From NCBI GenBank assembly GCA_002411015.1, contig DHPY01000041.1, positions 1 through 60,873 of the forward strand: 60,873 bases of DNA. The letters are read 5' to 3'. Below the pieces are notes generated by a model, which saw only the letters and a list, made by a program, of their open reading frames with translations, made no database searches and was not told the DNA's origin. Positions 44,315 through 53,703 of the stretch are shown piece by piece (the stretch's first letter is position 1; each line of letters opens with the position of its first letter). The stretch is from Armatimonadetes bacterium UBA5352. GTDB lineage: Bacteria; Armatimonadota; Zipacnadia; Zipacnadales; UBA5352. Both the position numbers and the translations under genes were made by a program.

Positions 44315-46588
44315 CTACATGATATGAAGTACCCTCGCGCGGACGCCCTCAAGCGGGACGCGCAGTGTGCCGTCCGCGGCCACCGTGAGCGTCTCACCGG
44401 TATCGAGGTCAGTCGCGGTCATCGCCGCATCAACCGGAAGCTTGACTGTGACGGCGCCACCCGCATCCTGATAGTAGTCAGCGACCAGCACCACCATCTC
44501 GCCATCGGCGACGACACCGCTGATCCGCCCGGGGCCCTGGACCTCGGCGCCCTCGAGAAGCTCGCCCGCGAGCAGCAGGTCCTCCACAGGCACGAGATTG
44601 CGGATCACGCGCGAGTAGGCCACAAGTATCTCAGTGTCCCAGACGCGGCCCGACCAGAAGTTCATCCCGCGCGCGCCGTTGCAGAAGCACTCCAGCAGCG
44701 CGTAGCGGAAGCGCTCGCCATCGAAGGTGCCGGCGTCTCCCGGTGAGATCCATGGGAGAGCATCCGGGCCATCGAGCAGTTCCCGGGAGGCCCGCGCCTC
44801 ACCGCCGACCGTCATGATGTTGAACCAATTCAGCGGCGTGTAGGTTGAGGGCTGCGCCGACTGGAGATACTCCGGATAGAGCCGCCGGAAGGGCCAGGTG
44901 TACTGATAGTCAGAGGTGGGCACCCAGTCATAGACGCCGAACTCCGGCTCCAGCCCGCCCGCCTCCGCAACCGCCGCGCGAATGGCCTCCACAACGTCCA
45001 CCCACATCTCAGAGCCCTTCTGAAGCTGCCACTCCGCGAGCGTCTCGCAGCCGCTCTCGGCGAAGTCGGCCTGGCAGCGAGTGCACTTCTCAGCATCCGT
45101 CGGCCCGCGCCAGCCCCATAGCTCGATGTCCGGGAAGATGTAGTCAGGCTTCGCCTTCGCGTTCTGCGATGCCACCCGCTCCAACTCCGCCCGGTAGTAC
45201 TGCCCGCGGTAGCTCGGACAGAGCTTCGTGCCGATCGTGCCGTCAGCGAACTGGCACCGGGTCTCCGGCTCGTTCGGGATGCGGTGGAAGGTCGAATCGA
45301 TGTTCAGTAGCTTGAAGCCCTGCTCTCGCGCCTCATCCCACAGCGCCCACTGCTCATCATAGCCTGCGGCGCCGGGCTTGGCGATCCAGTGCGCGTGGTT
45401 GCTGATCGTGTTCAGGCCCATCGTCCGGAATGCGCCAAGGCTGTCCGGCCACGAGACCATCGAGCCGAGGCCGTACCAGCTCAGACCGACAACAAGCTCG
45501 TCAGGCTGCTCGGTCTCGGAGACCTCGACGGCGCGGATCGGGACAGTCATGACAGGCGCCTGCGTCCCGTCGGCGTAAGCCACCTGGTAGCGCATCTCGC
45601 CCTCGCGTCCGTCCTCCCAGTCGCCGCCGATGAACAGCCGCCCCCAGGTCTTTGTCGCGGCGCCGGCGGTCCCGGACCATTCGTAGCGCGTCCAGCCGTC
45701 GGCGATGTGCTCGCCCTCAATCGCGGACAGCGGCTCGGCAGGCGCATCCTCGGAGCCGCGCCCAAAGCCGCCACCGTCAACCAGCTGCACGCCTGGCGGC
45801 AGCTCCAGCGCGATGGTGACGTCCTGAGTCTCCGCACCGTCCGGAGCGATCAGGCCGACCGGGTTCGGCGTCGCGATGTTCGTGGTGAACCACAGGTAGG
45901 GCTTGTGCAGTTGCATCTGCGGCCGGGAGGTGGAGAAGTCCACGACCGGCAGCGCCGCGAGGTCCACTGCATCCGCATCATGCTCGCCGCGCACTACGTA
46001 CATCTCGTCGGAGACCAGCAGGCCGGAGCAGTAGAACGCGAGGCCGACGTAGCGCCCGCGCGTGTTCAGGTCGCTGAAGCGGAAGCGATGCACGAACGCC
46101 GTACCCTCGTCACGCGGCACGCCGAGGGCCTCGTTGTCGTCGCGCCCGAGGATCGAGTACTCCCCCACCTGGCGCCACGTCTCGCCGTCATCGCTCACCA
46201 GCGCCGCCATCCAGGTCGGCCCGGTGATGCCGCCCTGAGGCGAGCCGCCCTGGAAGCGGATGGCGATCTCCGAGATCGGCTCCGCCTCGCCGAGGTCCAG
46301 TGACAGGTTTGCGCGCCCGCCATAGCTGTAGCCGACGCACTTTGCCTGGAACCACAGCTTCCCATCGGGGCGGTCTGAGAGCCGGCCATCCGTCAGGTCT
46401 GTCGCATCTGTGTCACCGGCTGAGGTCAGACCGTAGTTCGGCTGAGGCGAGAAGCTGACAGTCTTCCCCAGCGCCAGATTCACCTCAGGGTCCAGATCGC
46501 CAGGCTCAGGCGTCCAGAGCGGCTCCTGAGCATGCGTGAGGCCGCACAGCAGCATGAACGACATGACGATCGCAAAGATGGTGCGCAT
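44315..46588 (-). CDS. large secreted protein with discoidin-like domain and glycosidase-like barrel
   Basis: The 757-residue product starts at ATG 46588 after GAGGTGA, with a signal peptide (MRTIFAIVMSFMLLCGLTHA). The N-terminal part (about 30-190) looks like an F5/8-type C carbohydrate-binding module (NLSLDLGEAEPISEIAIRFQ, then GRYVGLAFYC). A middle beta domain precedes a TIM-barrel-like region (about 370-690) with LGLNTISNHAHWIAKPG, YIFPDIELWGW and EFGVYDWVPTSDYQYTW. The acidic residues resemble glycoside-hydrolase catalytic positions, but no GH family was identified. It may act on plant or microbial glycans outside the cell. Divergent from the next gene. Confidence 0.65.
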   Translation of the reverse strand: MRTIFAIVMSFMLLCGLTHAQEPLWTPEPGDLDPEVNLALGKTVSFSPQPNYGLTSAGDTDATDLTDGRLSDRPDGKLWFQAKCVGYSYGGRANLSLDLGEAEPISEIAIRFQGGSPQGGITGPTWMAALVSDDGETWRQVGEYSILGRDDNEALGVPRDEGTAFVHRFRFSDLNTRGRYVGLAFYCSGLLVSDEMYVVRGEHDADAVDLAALPVVDFSTSRPQMQLHKPYLWFTTNIATPNPVGLIAPDGAETQDVTIALELPPGVQLVDGGGFGRGSEDAPAEPLSAIEGEHIADGWTRYEWSGTAGAATKTWGRLFIGGDWEDGREGEMRYQVAYADGTQAPVMTVPIRAVEVSETEQPDELVVGLSWYGLGSMVSWPDSLGAFRTMGLNTISNHAHWIAKPGAAGYDEQWALWDEAREQGFKLLNIDSTFHRIPNEPETRCQFADGTIGTKLCPSYRGQYYRAELERVASQNAKAKPDYIFPDIELWGWRGPTDAEKCTRCQADFAESGCETLAEWQLQKGSEMWVDVVEAIRAAVAEAGGLEPEFGVYDWVPTSDYQYTWPFRRLYPEYLQSAQPSTYTPLNWFNIMTVGGEARASRELLDGPDALPWISPGDAGTFDGERFRYALLECFCNGARGMNFWSGRVWDTEILVAYSRVIRNLVPVEDLLLAGELLEGAEVQGPGRISGVVADGEMVVLVADYYQDAGGAVTVKLPVDAAMTATDLDTGETLTVAADGTLRVPLEGVRARVLHIM

Positions 46589-46685
46589 GAAGATCACCTC
46601 TCGTCTGCGGCGGCTCGGCAGGTCTGATCGCTCTCCGGAACGAATAGCGGGACGAGCAATCAACCACCGTCGCAGGGGCATGGCT

Positions 46686-48542
46686 ATGCAGAGACTACTA
46701 GTTGTCCTTGTTGCAGGCACAATCCTCCTTCCGGCTACTGCCATCGCGCAGGATGCTGACGGCCCGCTGGCGTGGATAGACCGCGATCGCCTGCGAACTG
46801 CGTACTTCTACGCGGATCCGCCTGCTGAGGAGAGGGTCCGGCAACTCGTTGACGTCGGCATGAACGCGATGATCCTCAAGGCCACGCCTGATAAGGCGCT
46901 GCCATTCCTCCACGAGGCGAAGAAGCATGAAGGGATGCACACATTCCTCGCGCTGAACTTCAGTGTGAACGCCGAGCAGGAGGGGCTGCGGCAGGCCGTG
47001 CTCGCCAATGGCCGCGTCGAGCGCTACGCCTGCCCGCTGGAGGAGCGCTTCTGGCAGGACTACCTGCTGAAGGGAATGCTCGAGCGCGCGGAGCTCGGGA
47101 ACGACCCCACGCTTCAGGTCGACGGGCTGTGGATAGACTTCGAACTCTACTCCACTGTAACGGGGCAGCGCTACTACACCAACGCGTGCTACTGCGACTA
47201 CTGCATGGGCGAGTTTGCCCGCGAGAAGGGTATCGAGCTGCCCGAGCTTGCGAACGAGCAGCGCCGACCATGGCTCGTGGAGCACGGATATGCCGAGGAG
47301 TACACGCAGTTCCTCCAGGATCGCGTGCAGGAACTGGCGGCTGATGTCCGCGAGAAGGTGCACGCGGTCAACCCGAACCTGCTGCTCGGCTTCTACCCCA
47401 CTCCCCACGACTGGCAGCTTGTCGCGGTCGCGCGCGCATTCTCCACCGAGCGCCTGCCGATCATCCTCTGGGCCACCGATACCTACGGCGGCGGGGGGCC
47501 GGACCGGGTCCCCGATGACTGGCGGGAGCACTACGCCGAGCTCGGGATCAACGCTCGCTACTGCGCCGGGATGCTCCTGCGCAGCTACTCGGCAAAGAAC
47601 CTCGCCGCCTACATCTACCACACCAGCGCCGAGTGCGACGGCTACTGGCTCTTCACCACCTATACGCTCTGGAAGCCGGAGGAGGAGCGCACCGGCGACT
47701 ACTACCTCGCGGCCGGGACCGACGAGGAGTACTGGCAGGCGATCGCGCGCGGCAATCGCGAACTCGATCTGCTGGCCGCCGATCCGGAGCATGAGACTGA
47801 TCTCACCATCGGCATCGAGCCGATCGTCTACCACCCGCTGGCGAAGCCGGAGATGAAGCGGCGGGTCGAGGCGCTGGAACTGCCCGAGGTGACCGGCGAG
47901 GTCGTGCAGTATGGCGAGGCATGGCTACGCGGCACGAACCTGCTGCTGATCGCCGCCGAGGCGGGCAGGCCGATCGAGATCGAGGTGGGCTTCGGGCAGG
48001 TCGGCGCGGGCACCGACATGGTGAAGTGGGAGATCAGCACGCAGGACGGCGCGCGCGTCGCGAGCGGTGAGGGCGCGGTCGGCGCAGACACCACGATCAG
48101 CTTCACGCCGGAGGTCTCAGGCCTGCATTACGGCCTGATCTCGGCCTCCGGCTCGAAGTTCGCGCTGCGCAGTGCGAATGCGCCGGTGGGACTCTATGCG
48201 GGCTCTCGGCTGCACGTCATCGGCGCGGTGGAGCGGCTCTACTTCGCGGCGCCCGAGGAGGCTGCTGAGTTCACGGTGCTCGGCGAGGGAACCAACGGCC
48301 GCGAGCGCACGCGCATCAACGTCTACACGCCCGATGGCGCTCTGTGCGGGACCGCCCAGAGCGGCGCGGAGGACTTCACGGCGCCGGTGACGGCCGCTCC
48401 AGGCGCATTCGCGGGGCAGGTGTGGTCGCTGGAGATTACGCGGGCGGACGAGGAGATCCTGGAGGACAACACGCTGACGATGCCCGAGCCACTCGCGCCG
48501 GTGGTGTCGCTGGCTCAGGAGCACGTCTTCCGGATGCGCTGA
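46686..48542 (+). CDS. secreted glycosidase-like protein of unknown family
   Basis: The 618-residue product has a signal peptide (MQRLLVVLVAGTILLPATAIA). ATG 46686 is preferred because AGGGG lies 7 nt upstream; the ATG at 46680 would be too close. A barrel-like domain (about 30-330) contains LVDVGMNAMILKATPDKALP, VDGLWIDFELYST and NACYCDYCMGEFAREKG. CxxC pairs and a D-x-E pair (DFE) suggest a catalytic acid pair. A C-terminal beta-rich part (about 430-610) is likely accessory. It diverges from the 757-residue protein with about 97 bp between start codons, so both may share one regulator. Substrate unknown. Confidence 0.6.
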   Translation: MQRLLVVLVAGTILLPATAIAQDADGPLAWIDRDRLRTAYFYADPPAEERVRQLVDVGMNAMILKATPDKALPFLHEAKKHEGMHTFLALNFSVNAEQEGLRQAVLANGRVERYACPLEERFWQDYLLKGMLERAELGNDPTLQVDGLWIDFELYSTVTGQRYYTNACYCDYCMGEFAREKGIELPELANEQRRPWLVEHGYAEEYTQFLQDRVQELAADVREKVHAVNPNLLLGFYPTPHDWQLVAVARAFSTERLPIILWATDTYGGGGPDRVPDDWREHYAELGINARYCAGMLLRSYSAKNLAAYIYHTSAECDGYWLFTTYTLWKPEEERTGDYYLAAGTDEEYWQAIARGNRELDLLAADPEHETDLTIGIEPIVYHPLAKPEMKRRVEALELPEVTGEVVQYGEAWLRGTNLLLIAAEAGRPIEIEVGFGQVGAGTDMVKWEISTQDGARVASGEGAVGADTTISFTPEVSGLHYGLISASGSKFALRSANAPVGLYAGSRLHVIGAVERLYFAAPEEAAEFTVLGEGTNGRERTRINVYTPDGALCGTAQSGAEDFTAPVTAAPGAFAGQVWSLEITRADEEILEDNTLTMPEPLAPVVSLAQEHVFRMR

Positions 48543-48688
48543 TGCCGAACGTGCGGGATCTGATGAAGGAACATCGGCCGTTGAGGGGGAATTACCAGCC
48601 GACGCCGGCCGCGCCGGCGCAACAAAGCACGTACGCAAGGCCAATGAAGCCGTGGGAGGCTACCGATGAAGCGCGTTGGTATTGTTGA
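48542..48688 (+). CDS. possible 48-residue ORF between two genes
   Basis: An ATG at 48542 overlaps the preceding stop as TGATG and reads MPNVRDLMKEHRPLRG through to a TGA at 48686-48688, overlapping the start of the next gene by 23 nt. The stop-start overlap is suggestive. No ribosome-binding site or homology was seen, so it may be non-coding. Confidence 0.2.
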   Translation: MPNVRDLMKEHRPLRGNYQPTPAAPAQQSTYARPMKPWEATDEARWYC

Positions 48689-49583
48689 CTGGGATACGTC
48701 GCATGTTGTGCAGTTCACGATGCGTCTGAACCATGTGGGCGAGCTTGCTGAGGACCAGTACATTGACAGCGACTACCGCGTAGTGGCGGGTGTGCCCGGA
48801 ACGAGCGAGATCACAGACGCCGATCGCCTCGCTGAGTATCGCGACAAGCTGACGGGTTGGGGCGTCGAGGTCGTGGACTCCGTCGAGCAGCTCGTGGACA
48901 TGGTGGATGTTGTCTGCGTCGAGTCGCAGAGCGGCTACGTGCACCTCGACCGCGCGCGACCGTTCATCGAGGCCGGCATGCCCACCTACATCGACAAGCC
49001 GTTCGTCATCAACGTTGAGGACGGGCTGAAGATCAAGGAGCTCGCCGCCAAGCACGGTGTGCCGATCTTCTCCTCCTCATCGCTGCGCTATGCGCCTGAG
49101 GTCGTCGACGCGCAGAACGACGCCGAGGGAGTCGGCTCAGTCGTGGGCGCATTCGCCTACAGCCCCGCCAGCCTGCACGAGAAGAACCCGGGCCTCGCGC
49201 ACTACGGCATCCACGGCGTGGAGACGCTCTACGCGCTGATGGGCCCCGGCTGCGTTGAGCTGAGCTGCATCTCCGAGGAGGGCGGCGAGGTCTCGACAGG
49301 CCGCTGGGCCGATGGCCGGGTGGCCTCCATCCGCGGCACGCGCGCGGGCAAGCATGCCTACGGTTACACCGTCTGGGGCGACAAGGGCGTGCGCTCCGAG
49401 TACATCAGCACCACCTACATCTACCGGGAACTGCTGAAGAAGATCGTCCAGATGTGGGAGACCGGCACGCCTGACCTCGATATTGACGAGACCATCGAGA
49501 TCGCGGCCTTCATCGCCGCCGCCTGGGATTCGGCCAACAACGGCGGCAAGGTGACGAAGCTCGAGTTCACGATGGGCCAGTAG
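48666..49583 (+). CDS. Gfo/Idh/MocA-like oxidoreductase (copy 3, divergent)
   Basis: The 305-residue protein opens MKRVGIVDWDTSHVVQFTM, a degenerate Rossmann start without the usual GxGxxG. A segment DVVCVESQSGYVHLDRARPF and a lysine motif YIDKPFVINVEDGLKI follow, where the classic EKP is DKP. The C-terminal half has GIHGVETLYALMGPGC, containing the His-containing helix. The family assignment is secure, but nucleotide use is less certain because of the altered motif. ATG 48666 lies after GGGAGG. It may be co-transcribed with the secreted glycosidase-like gene upstream, hinting at a role with its product. Confidence 0.8.
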   Translation: MKRVGIVDWDTSHVVQFTMRLNHVGELAEDQYIDSDYRVVAGVPGTSEITDADRLAEYRDKLTGWGVEVVDSVEQLVDMVDVVCVESQSGYVHLDRARPFIEAGMPTYIDKPFVINVEDGLKIKELAAKHGVPIFSSSSLRYAPEVVDAQNDAEGVGSVVGAFAYSPASLHEKNPGLAHYGIHGVETLYALMGPGCVELSCISEEGGEVSTGRWADGRVASIRGTRAGKHAYGYTVWGDKGVRSEYISTTYIYRELLKKIVQMWETGTPDLDIDETIEIAAFIAAAWDSANNGGKVTKLEFTMGQ

Positions 49584-49639
49584 GAGGGGCGAGCTTCCCT
49601 GCTCACCCGGCGCGCATGCGCCAGGAGGGGCGGGCTTCC

Positions 49640-49747
49640 TGACAGGCTGGAAAGCACGTCCTACAAGATCAATCGAGCCCGGCCTTCGTGAGAAGGCCGG
49701 GCTCGCTGTTGTGAAACTGGCTCGCAGGACAGGCTTTCCGCCCTGTC
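49640..49747. repeat. degenerate relatives of the GACAGGC element
   Basis: GACAGGCTGGAAAGCACGTCCTAC (first copy, from 49640) and GACAGG-CTTTCCGC-CCTGTC (49728-49747) resemble the palindromic element at 44263-44314. They flank a terminator hairpin downstream of the MocA gene. Confidence 0.45.
49675..49704. terminator. intrinsic bidirectional terminator
   Basis: GAGCCCGGCCTTC and GAAGGCCGGGCTC form a perfect 13-bp stem with a GTGA loop, followed by GCTGTTGTG. It separates the plus-strand MocA gene from minus-strand tmk. Confidence 0.75.
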
Positions 49748-49752
49748 AGCTG

Positions 49753-50382
49753 TTACGTATTGAGCCCCAGCACCCCGCAGATCCGCGCGAAGACCTCGTC
49801 CTCGCTGCCCGACGCGTCCACGATGGCCGTGCGCTCCGGGTAGCGCCGAGCGTGGCGGTGGAAGCCCTCGTGCACACGCTGATGGTAGGCCAGCGCGTTG
49901 CGCTCAATGCGATCGGCGGCGTCCAGGCTATCCCCGCTGAACTTGCGCCGCATGCCTGCCTCCGGCGGCAGATCGAGGATGACGGTCATATCGGGCACAA
50001 GCCCGCGCGTGGCCTCAGCGTCGAGCCGCACCACAAGCTCCTCCCCCGCCTCGCCCGCGTACCCCTGGTACGCGAAGGTCGCGGCGCTGAAGCGATCGCA
50101 GAGGACGACCTGCCCCGCCTCAACCGCCGGCCGGATGACCTCCTCGCAGTGCTGGGCGCGCGAGGCGCAGAAGAGGAAGATCTCGGTCAGCGGGGCGATC
50201 TCATGCTCCGGGGAGAGGAGGATCTGGCGGATGGCGCTGCCGACGGGCGTGCCTCCCGGCTCGACGGTCACCAGCACGTCCTCCCCCATCTCACGTAGAG
50301 CATCGGCGAGGCGGGCGATCTGCGTGGACTTCCCCGCGCCCTCCACGCCGTCGAGAACGATGAAGCGATACTTGAGTGCCAC
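49753..50382 (-). CDS. tmk: thymidylate kinase
   Basis: The 209-residue protein has the P-loop FIVLDGVEGAGKSTQIARL, the DRx-type motif VLCDRFSAATFAYQGYAGE and the family's PGGTPVGSAIRQILLSP segment (usually EPGGTxxGExIR). It phosphorylates dTMP to dTDP and so acts after the comEB/thymidylate route. The GTG at 50382 has GGAGG 7 nt upstream. It is the third gene of a minus-strand group after the flavohaem reductase and a small membrane protein. Confidence 0.94.
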   Translation of the reverse strand: MALKYRFIVLDGVEGAGKSTQIARLADALREMGEDVLVTVEPGGTPVGSAIRQILLSPEHEIAPLTEIFLFCASRAQHCEEVIRPAVEAGQVVLCDRFSAATFAYQGYAGEAGEELVVRLDAEATRGLVPDMTVILDLPPEAGMRRKFSGDSLDAADRIERNALAYHQRVHEGFHRHARRYPERTAIVDASGSEDEVFARICGVLGLNT

Positions 50383-50418
50383 GCGGCAGCCTCCATGCAG
50401 GCCGCCGGCGTCGCGTGA

Positions 50419-50637
50419 TCAGCCTGCCGGGGCCGAGAGATCGAGGAACGCGGGCATGTTCGCCACCGGCGGCGACGGCGCCTCCACGAGCATCAGCGCG
50501 GCCTCCGTCTGCTCCTGCTGCTCAGCATCGGCCGCATCGCCCCCCGACCGCACGGCTGCGCTCACCAGCGTCGCCGCAAGCGCGATGATCCAGATGATCG
50601 TGACCGCAATCGTCAGCATCCTGTGGCGGTGCGGCAT
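50419..50637 (-). CDS. small single-helix membrane protein
   Basis: The 72-residue product has one hydrophobic segment (MLTIAVTIIWIIALAATLVSA) near its N-terminus, then a hydrophilic tail (GGDAADAEQQEQTEAAL). ATG 50637 follows GGAGGAG at a good distance. It lies between the reductase and tmk with 25- and 36-nt gaps and is probably part of one transcript. No family is recognisable. A role with the adjacent membrane reductase is possible but unsupported. Confidence 0.6.
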   Translation of the reverse strand: MPHRHRMLTIAVTIIWIIALAATLVSAAVRSGGDAADAEQQEQTEAALMLVEAPSPPVANMPAFLDLSAPAG

Positions 50638-50662
50638 CGCAACTCCTCCTCCAGAGCCCTCG

Positions 50663-52018
50663 TCACAGCCAGAAGCGTTCGCTGTGCAAACGGGCCTCTC
50701 GCGCTCCCATCCGCAGAACCATGCGGTAGATCTTCTCCATCATCACCGGCGGGCCACACACGTAGATCTCGTAGTCGGCCAGATCCTCCGATGCCACATC
50801 CGCGATGAGCGTCCGAGTCACGTGGCCGGTCACCCCCTCCCACTCCTCCTTGTCAAGGACGTGCACGACCTTGAGGCGGGGTGCGTCGCCGTCGACCATC
50901 TCGTCAAGCTCATCGCGAAAGACAATGTCGTCCTGCGTGTTGTTCGCGTGGATAAGTGTCACATCGACGTCGGCCGCAGTGTCACGCATATGGCGGAGCA
51001 TGGCCATCAGTGGCGTGATTCCGATGCCGCCCGCGATGAACAGGTACTTGCTGCTCGGTCTATCGAGAACGTAACTGAAGCTCCCATATGGACCCTGGAT
51101 CGCCACCTGGTCACCCGGCTTCGTGGCGCCGATGGTCGAGGTAAAGTCGCCGCTGCTCTTGATGGTCGAGGTGTGGGTCTGCCCCTGCAGAGGGCTGGAC
51201 GAGATCGTGAAGTGGTGCTCTTCGCCATCGTAGCGCTCGTCGCCGCGGTAGAGCGTGAGGAAGTTGAACTGCCCCGGCGCGTGCTGTAGCGGCTCAACGC
51301 CCTCCGGCGGCTCGAACTCCAGCGTCCACACACTGTGGGTCTCAGGCTTGACGGATACCACCGTCCAAAGCTTCGATTTACGCGTCATAGGCCAGACGAA
51401 CTTGTGCAGCGTATACGCTGTCACAGAGGCACCCATAAGCACTACCCAGAGCACACGCATCATCGGGGATTCGAGGTCATCGCCCACGATCCAGCTATGG
51501 ACGAAGCCGAGCACGAGGATCACGGGCGCGATGTTGTGCAGCTTCCGCCATACCTGGAAGTCGAGGAGCTGGCGCTGCCAGAGGCTGGTGATTCCCTGGA
51601 TGAGCAGCAGCACGAGCGCAGTCCGTCCGAACCAGATCGGCCACGGCATGTCGAGGCTTGTGAGCAGCCTCCAGCTTCCTGAGCCTAACGAGAGGAGAAC
51701 CGGGTGAGCGATCAGCAGCGTCACGGCAAGCACCGCCATGGCCTTGTGGAAGCGCAATACCATGTCAAGGCCGTAGTGCCGGCAGATCTGCTTGATCCGC
51801 GCTGCGAGGACGGCCTGCATGAAGAGGATCGTGGTCGCAACGAGGGCGAAGTTCTTCGCCGCCACCCGTGCGAAAGCCTCAGGCCCCCTGGTGCCCGCCA
51901 TGCCGGCAATCACCAGGGGCAGCATCAGGAGCGCCGCGTACAGCACGAGCAGCCCGATCGCGAGCCCTGGAGAGCCGAACTGCGCCCTGGACACGCTTTT
52001 CGAGGGTACCTCTGCCAT
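50663..52018 (-). CDS. ferric-reductase-like transmembrane flavohaem oxidoreductase
   Basis: The 451-residue protein has about six membrane helices with candidate haem-ligand histidines in FHKAMAVLAV, LLIAHPVLLSL, WRKLHNIAPVILVLG and FVHSWI. A ferredoxin-reductase-type FAD/NAD(P)H module follows: APGQFNFLTLYR, HHFTISSSPLQG, YLFIAGGIGITPLMAML and YEIYVCGPPVMMEKIYRM. It probably carries electrons from NAD(P)H across the membrane to iron or another acceptor. ATG 52018 follows GGAGGG at 8 nt; an ATG nine bases earlier is less well placed. The N-terminus overlaps no gene. Confidence 0.88.
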   Translation of the reverse strand: MAEVPSKSVSRAQFGSPGLAIGLLVLYAALLMLPLVIAGMAGTRGPEAFARVAAKNFALVATTILFMQAVLAARIKQICRHYGLDMVLRFHKAMAVLAVTLLIAHPVLLSLGSGSWRLLTSLDMPWPIWFGRTALVLLLIQGITSLWQRQLLDFQVWRKLHNIAPVILVLGFVHSWIVGDDLESPMMRVLWVVLMGASVTAYTLHKFVWPMTRKSKLWTVVSVKPETHSVWTLEFEPPEGVEPLQHAPGQFNFLTLYRGDERYDGEEHHFTISSSPLQGQTHTSTIKSSGDFTSTIGATKPGDQVAIQGPYGSFSYVLDRPSSKYLFIAGGIGITPLMAMLRHMRDTAADVDVTLIHANNTQDDIVFRDELDEMVDGDAPRLKVVHVLDKEEWEGVTGHVTRTLIADVASEDLADYEIYVCGPPVMMEKIYRMVLRMGAREARLHSERFWL

Positions 52019-52108
52019 CGCACACACCCTCCCGCACCCCTGCTGACGCGTGCGTAGATCGCGTCTACAGGCAGATTCGTGGCGATAGCGTCAATTCCCC
52101 GCACGACT

Positions 52109-53632
52109 TCAGGTGGCCAACACCTTCACGCGGCGGCGCGGCTCCTCACCCACCGTCTTCGACTTGAGGTTCCGGCGCGCGATAAGCTCCCGCTGCAGTC
52201 GGCGAATGTACGCGTTCTGCGGCAGCAACTCCACCGGCTCAGCCTCGGCCAGCACCTTCTCGATCGCCTCAGCCGCCTCGCGCAGCGCGAACTCCTCGCG
52301 CGCGGTCTTGCGCTCGGCGGAGAGCTCCTTCACGGCCTCCTCGATCTGGTCGTAGGTGTTGCTGCGCACCGTTACAGTGGCCATCTGATCGCTCGGAACG
52401 CGCCCAAGCTCAGCGGCCCGCTCGAGCGCGACCACGACGTCGGCCTCATCCGGATTGTGGGTGATGGTCGCCGGCACGCGCCACTCGCGAAGGGCCTGCT
52501 CAAGATGCTCCCGGCTAACGCCCACCGGCAGTACCCGCAGCACCCGCGACCGCGACTCGGTCCGCCGCAGCTCCGCCTCCAGGGGGTCGGAGGCCTCCTC
52601 GGCCACTGCGCCGCCTGGCGCCAGCGCTTTCTCTCCCGTCACGATCTCGCCACCGGCATCGAACTCCCGCACCTCGGCGGTAATCGGCCGTCCGACGAGG
52701 ATGCTGTCCACCGTCTCTGCCACGTCATGGTGGATCGCGAGCTGGTTGATCCCCTGGATCTCGACCATGATGTCGAAGGTCGGTGGCGCCTGGCGCTCGA
52801 GGACCGTCTTCTGAGTTCCACGACGCTTCGCTTCCTCGTCGCTGAGTACCACCGCCTGGATGCCGCCCACGAGGTCCGACAGCGTCGGGTTCGCCATCAG
52901 GTTCTCGAGGTCATTTCCGTGCGCGGTGGCGATGAGCTGGACACCGCGCTCAGCGATTGTACGGGCGGCGGCCGCCTCGGCCTCCGTGCCGATCTCGTCC
53001 ACCACCACGACCTCCGGGTTGTGGTTCTCGACCGCCTCGATCATCACCTGGGACTGCGCGCGGTCGTTCGGCACCTGCATCCTGCGCGCGCCGCCGATTG
53101 CCGGGTGCGGGATGTCGCCGCCGCCACCGATCTCGTTGTTCGTATCGACCACGATCACACGTTTGTCGAACTCATCGGAGAGCACGCGCGCGACCTCGCG
53201 CAGCTTCGTGGTCTTCCCCACCCCCGGCGGCCCGAGTATCAGGATGTTGAAGCCACTCTCGATGACGTCGCGCACGATCTCCAGCGTCCCGTAGACCGCC
53301 CGGCCCACGCGGCAGGTCAGGCCGATGATCTCCCCCCGGCGGTTGCGGATCGCGCTGATCCGGTGCAGCGTCTGCTCGATGCCTGATCGGTTATCGCGGT
53401 CGAACTCGTGGATGCGGGAGGTGACGTACACAATATCCGCATGGAGCGCGGGAGGCCCATCCATCACCTCGCGCCCGTGCACGAAGCGCACATCAACGGG
53501 CCGGCCGAGGTCTATCACGACCTCCTTCAGCTCGCCAAGCTGATCGTGAGTCTCCAGCCACTGCCGGATGCGATCGGGGAGTACCGTGAGGAAGCGATCG
53601 AGGTCTGCCTGAACCGTCTCGTGCAGGGTCAT
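52109..53632 (-). CDS. AAA ATPase with C-terminal R3H domain (Ycf45/SpoIIIAA-like)
   Basis: The 507-residue protein has a P-loop GPPGVGKTT (134-142), Walker B EVVVVDEIGTEAEAAAA and a conserved VIVVDTNNEIGGGGDIPHPA segment. These are typical of the Ycf45 and SpoIIIAA-like ATPases of cyanobacteria, Firmicutes and Armatimonadota. The C-terminal end (NAYIRRLQRELIARRNLKS) is a single-stranded nucleic-acid-binding R3H domain. The middle section of about 150 residues (320-460) is hydrophilic. Function is unknown beyond ATP-dependent nucleic-acid binding. It is separated from the reductase by 90 nt. Confidence 0.88.
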   Translation of the reverse strand: MTLHETVQADLDRFLTVLPDRIRQWLETHDQLGELKEVVIDLGRPVDVRFVHGREVMDGPPALHADIVYVTSRIHEFDRDNRSGIEQTLHRISAIRNRRGEIIGLTCRVGRAVYGTLEIVRDVIESGFNILILGPPGVGKTTKLREVARVLSDEFDKRVIVVDTNNEIGGGGDIPHPAIGGARRMQVPNDRAQSQVMIEAVENHNPEVVVVDEIGTEAEAAAARTIAERGVQLIATAHGNDLENLMANPTLSDLVGGIQAVVLSDEEAKRRGTQKTVLERQAPPTFDIMVEIQGINQLAIHHDVAETVDSILVGRPITAEVREFDAGGEIVTGEKALAPGGAVAEEASDPLEAELRRTESRSRVLRVLPVGVSREHLEQALREWRVPATITHNPDEADVVVALERAAELGRVPSDQMATVTVRSNTYDQIEEAVKELSAERKTAREEFALREAAEAIEKVLAEAEPVELLPQNAYIRRLQRELIARRNLKSKTVGEEPRRRVKVLAT

Positions 53633-53703
53633 CGGCGTTACGGGTCGCCCGGCGCCCCTGTCCTCCTCGTCGTGCTGCAGGTCAAGCCGCGAAGCGTTAC
53701 TGG

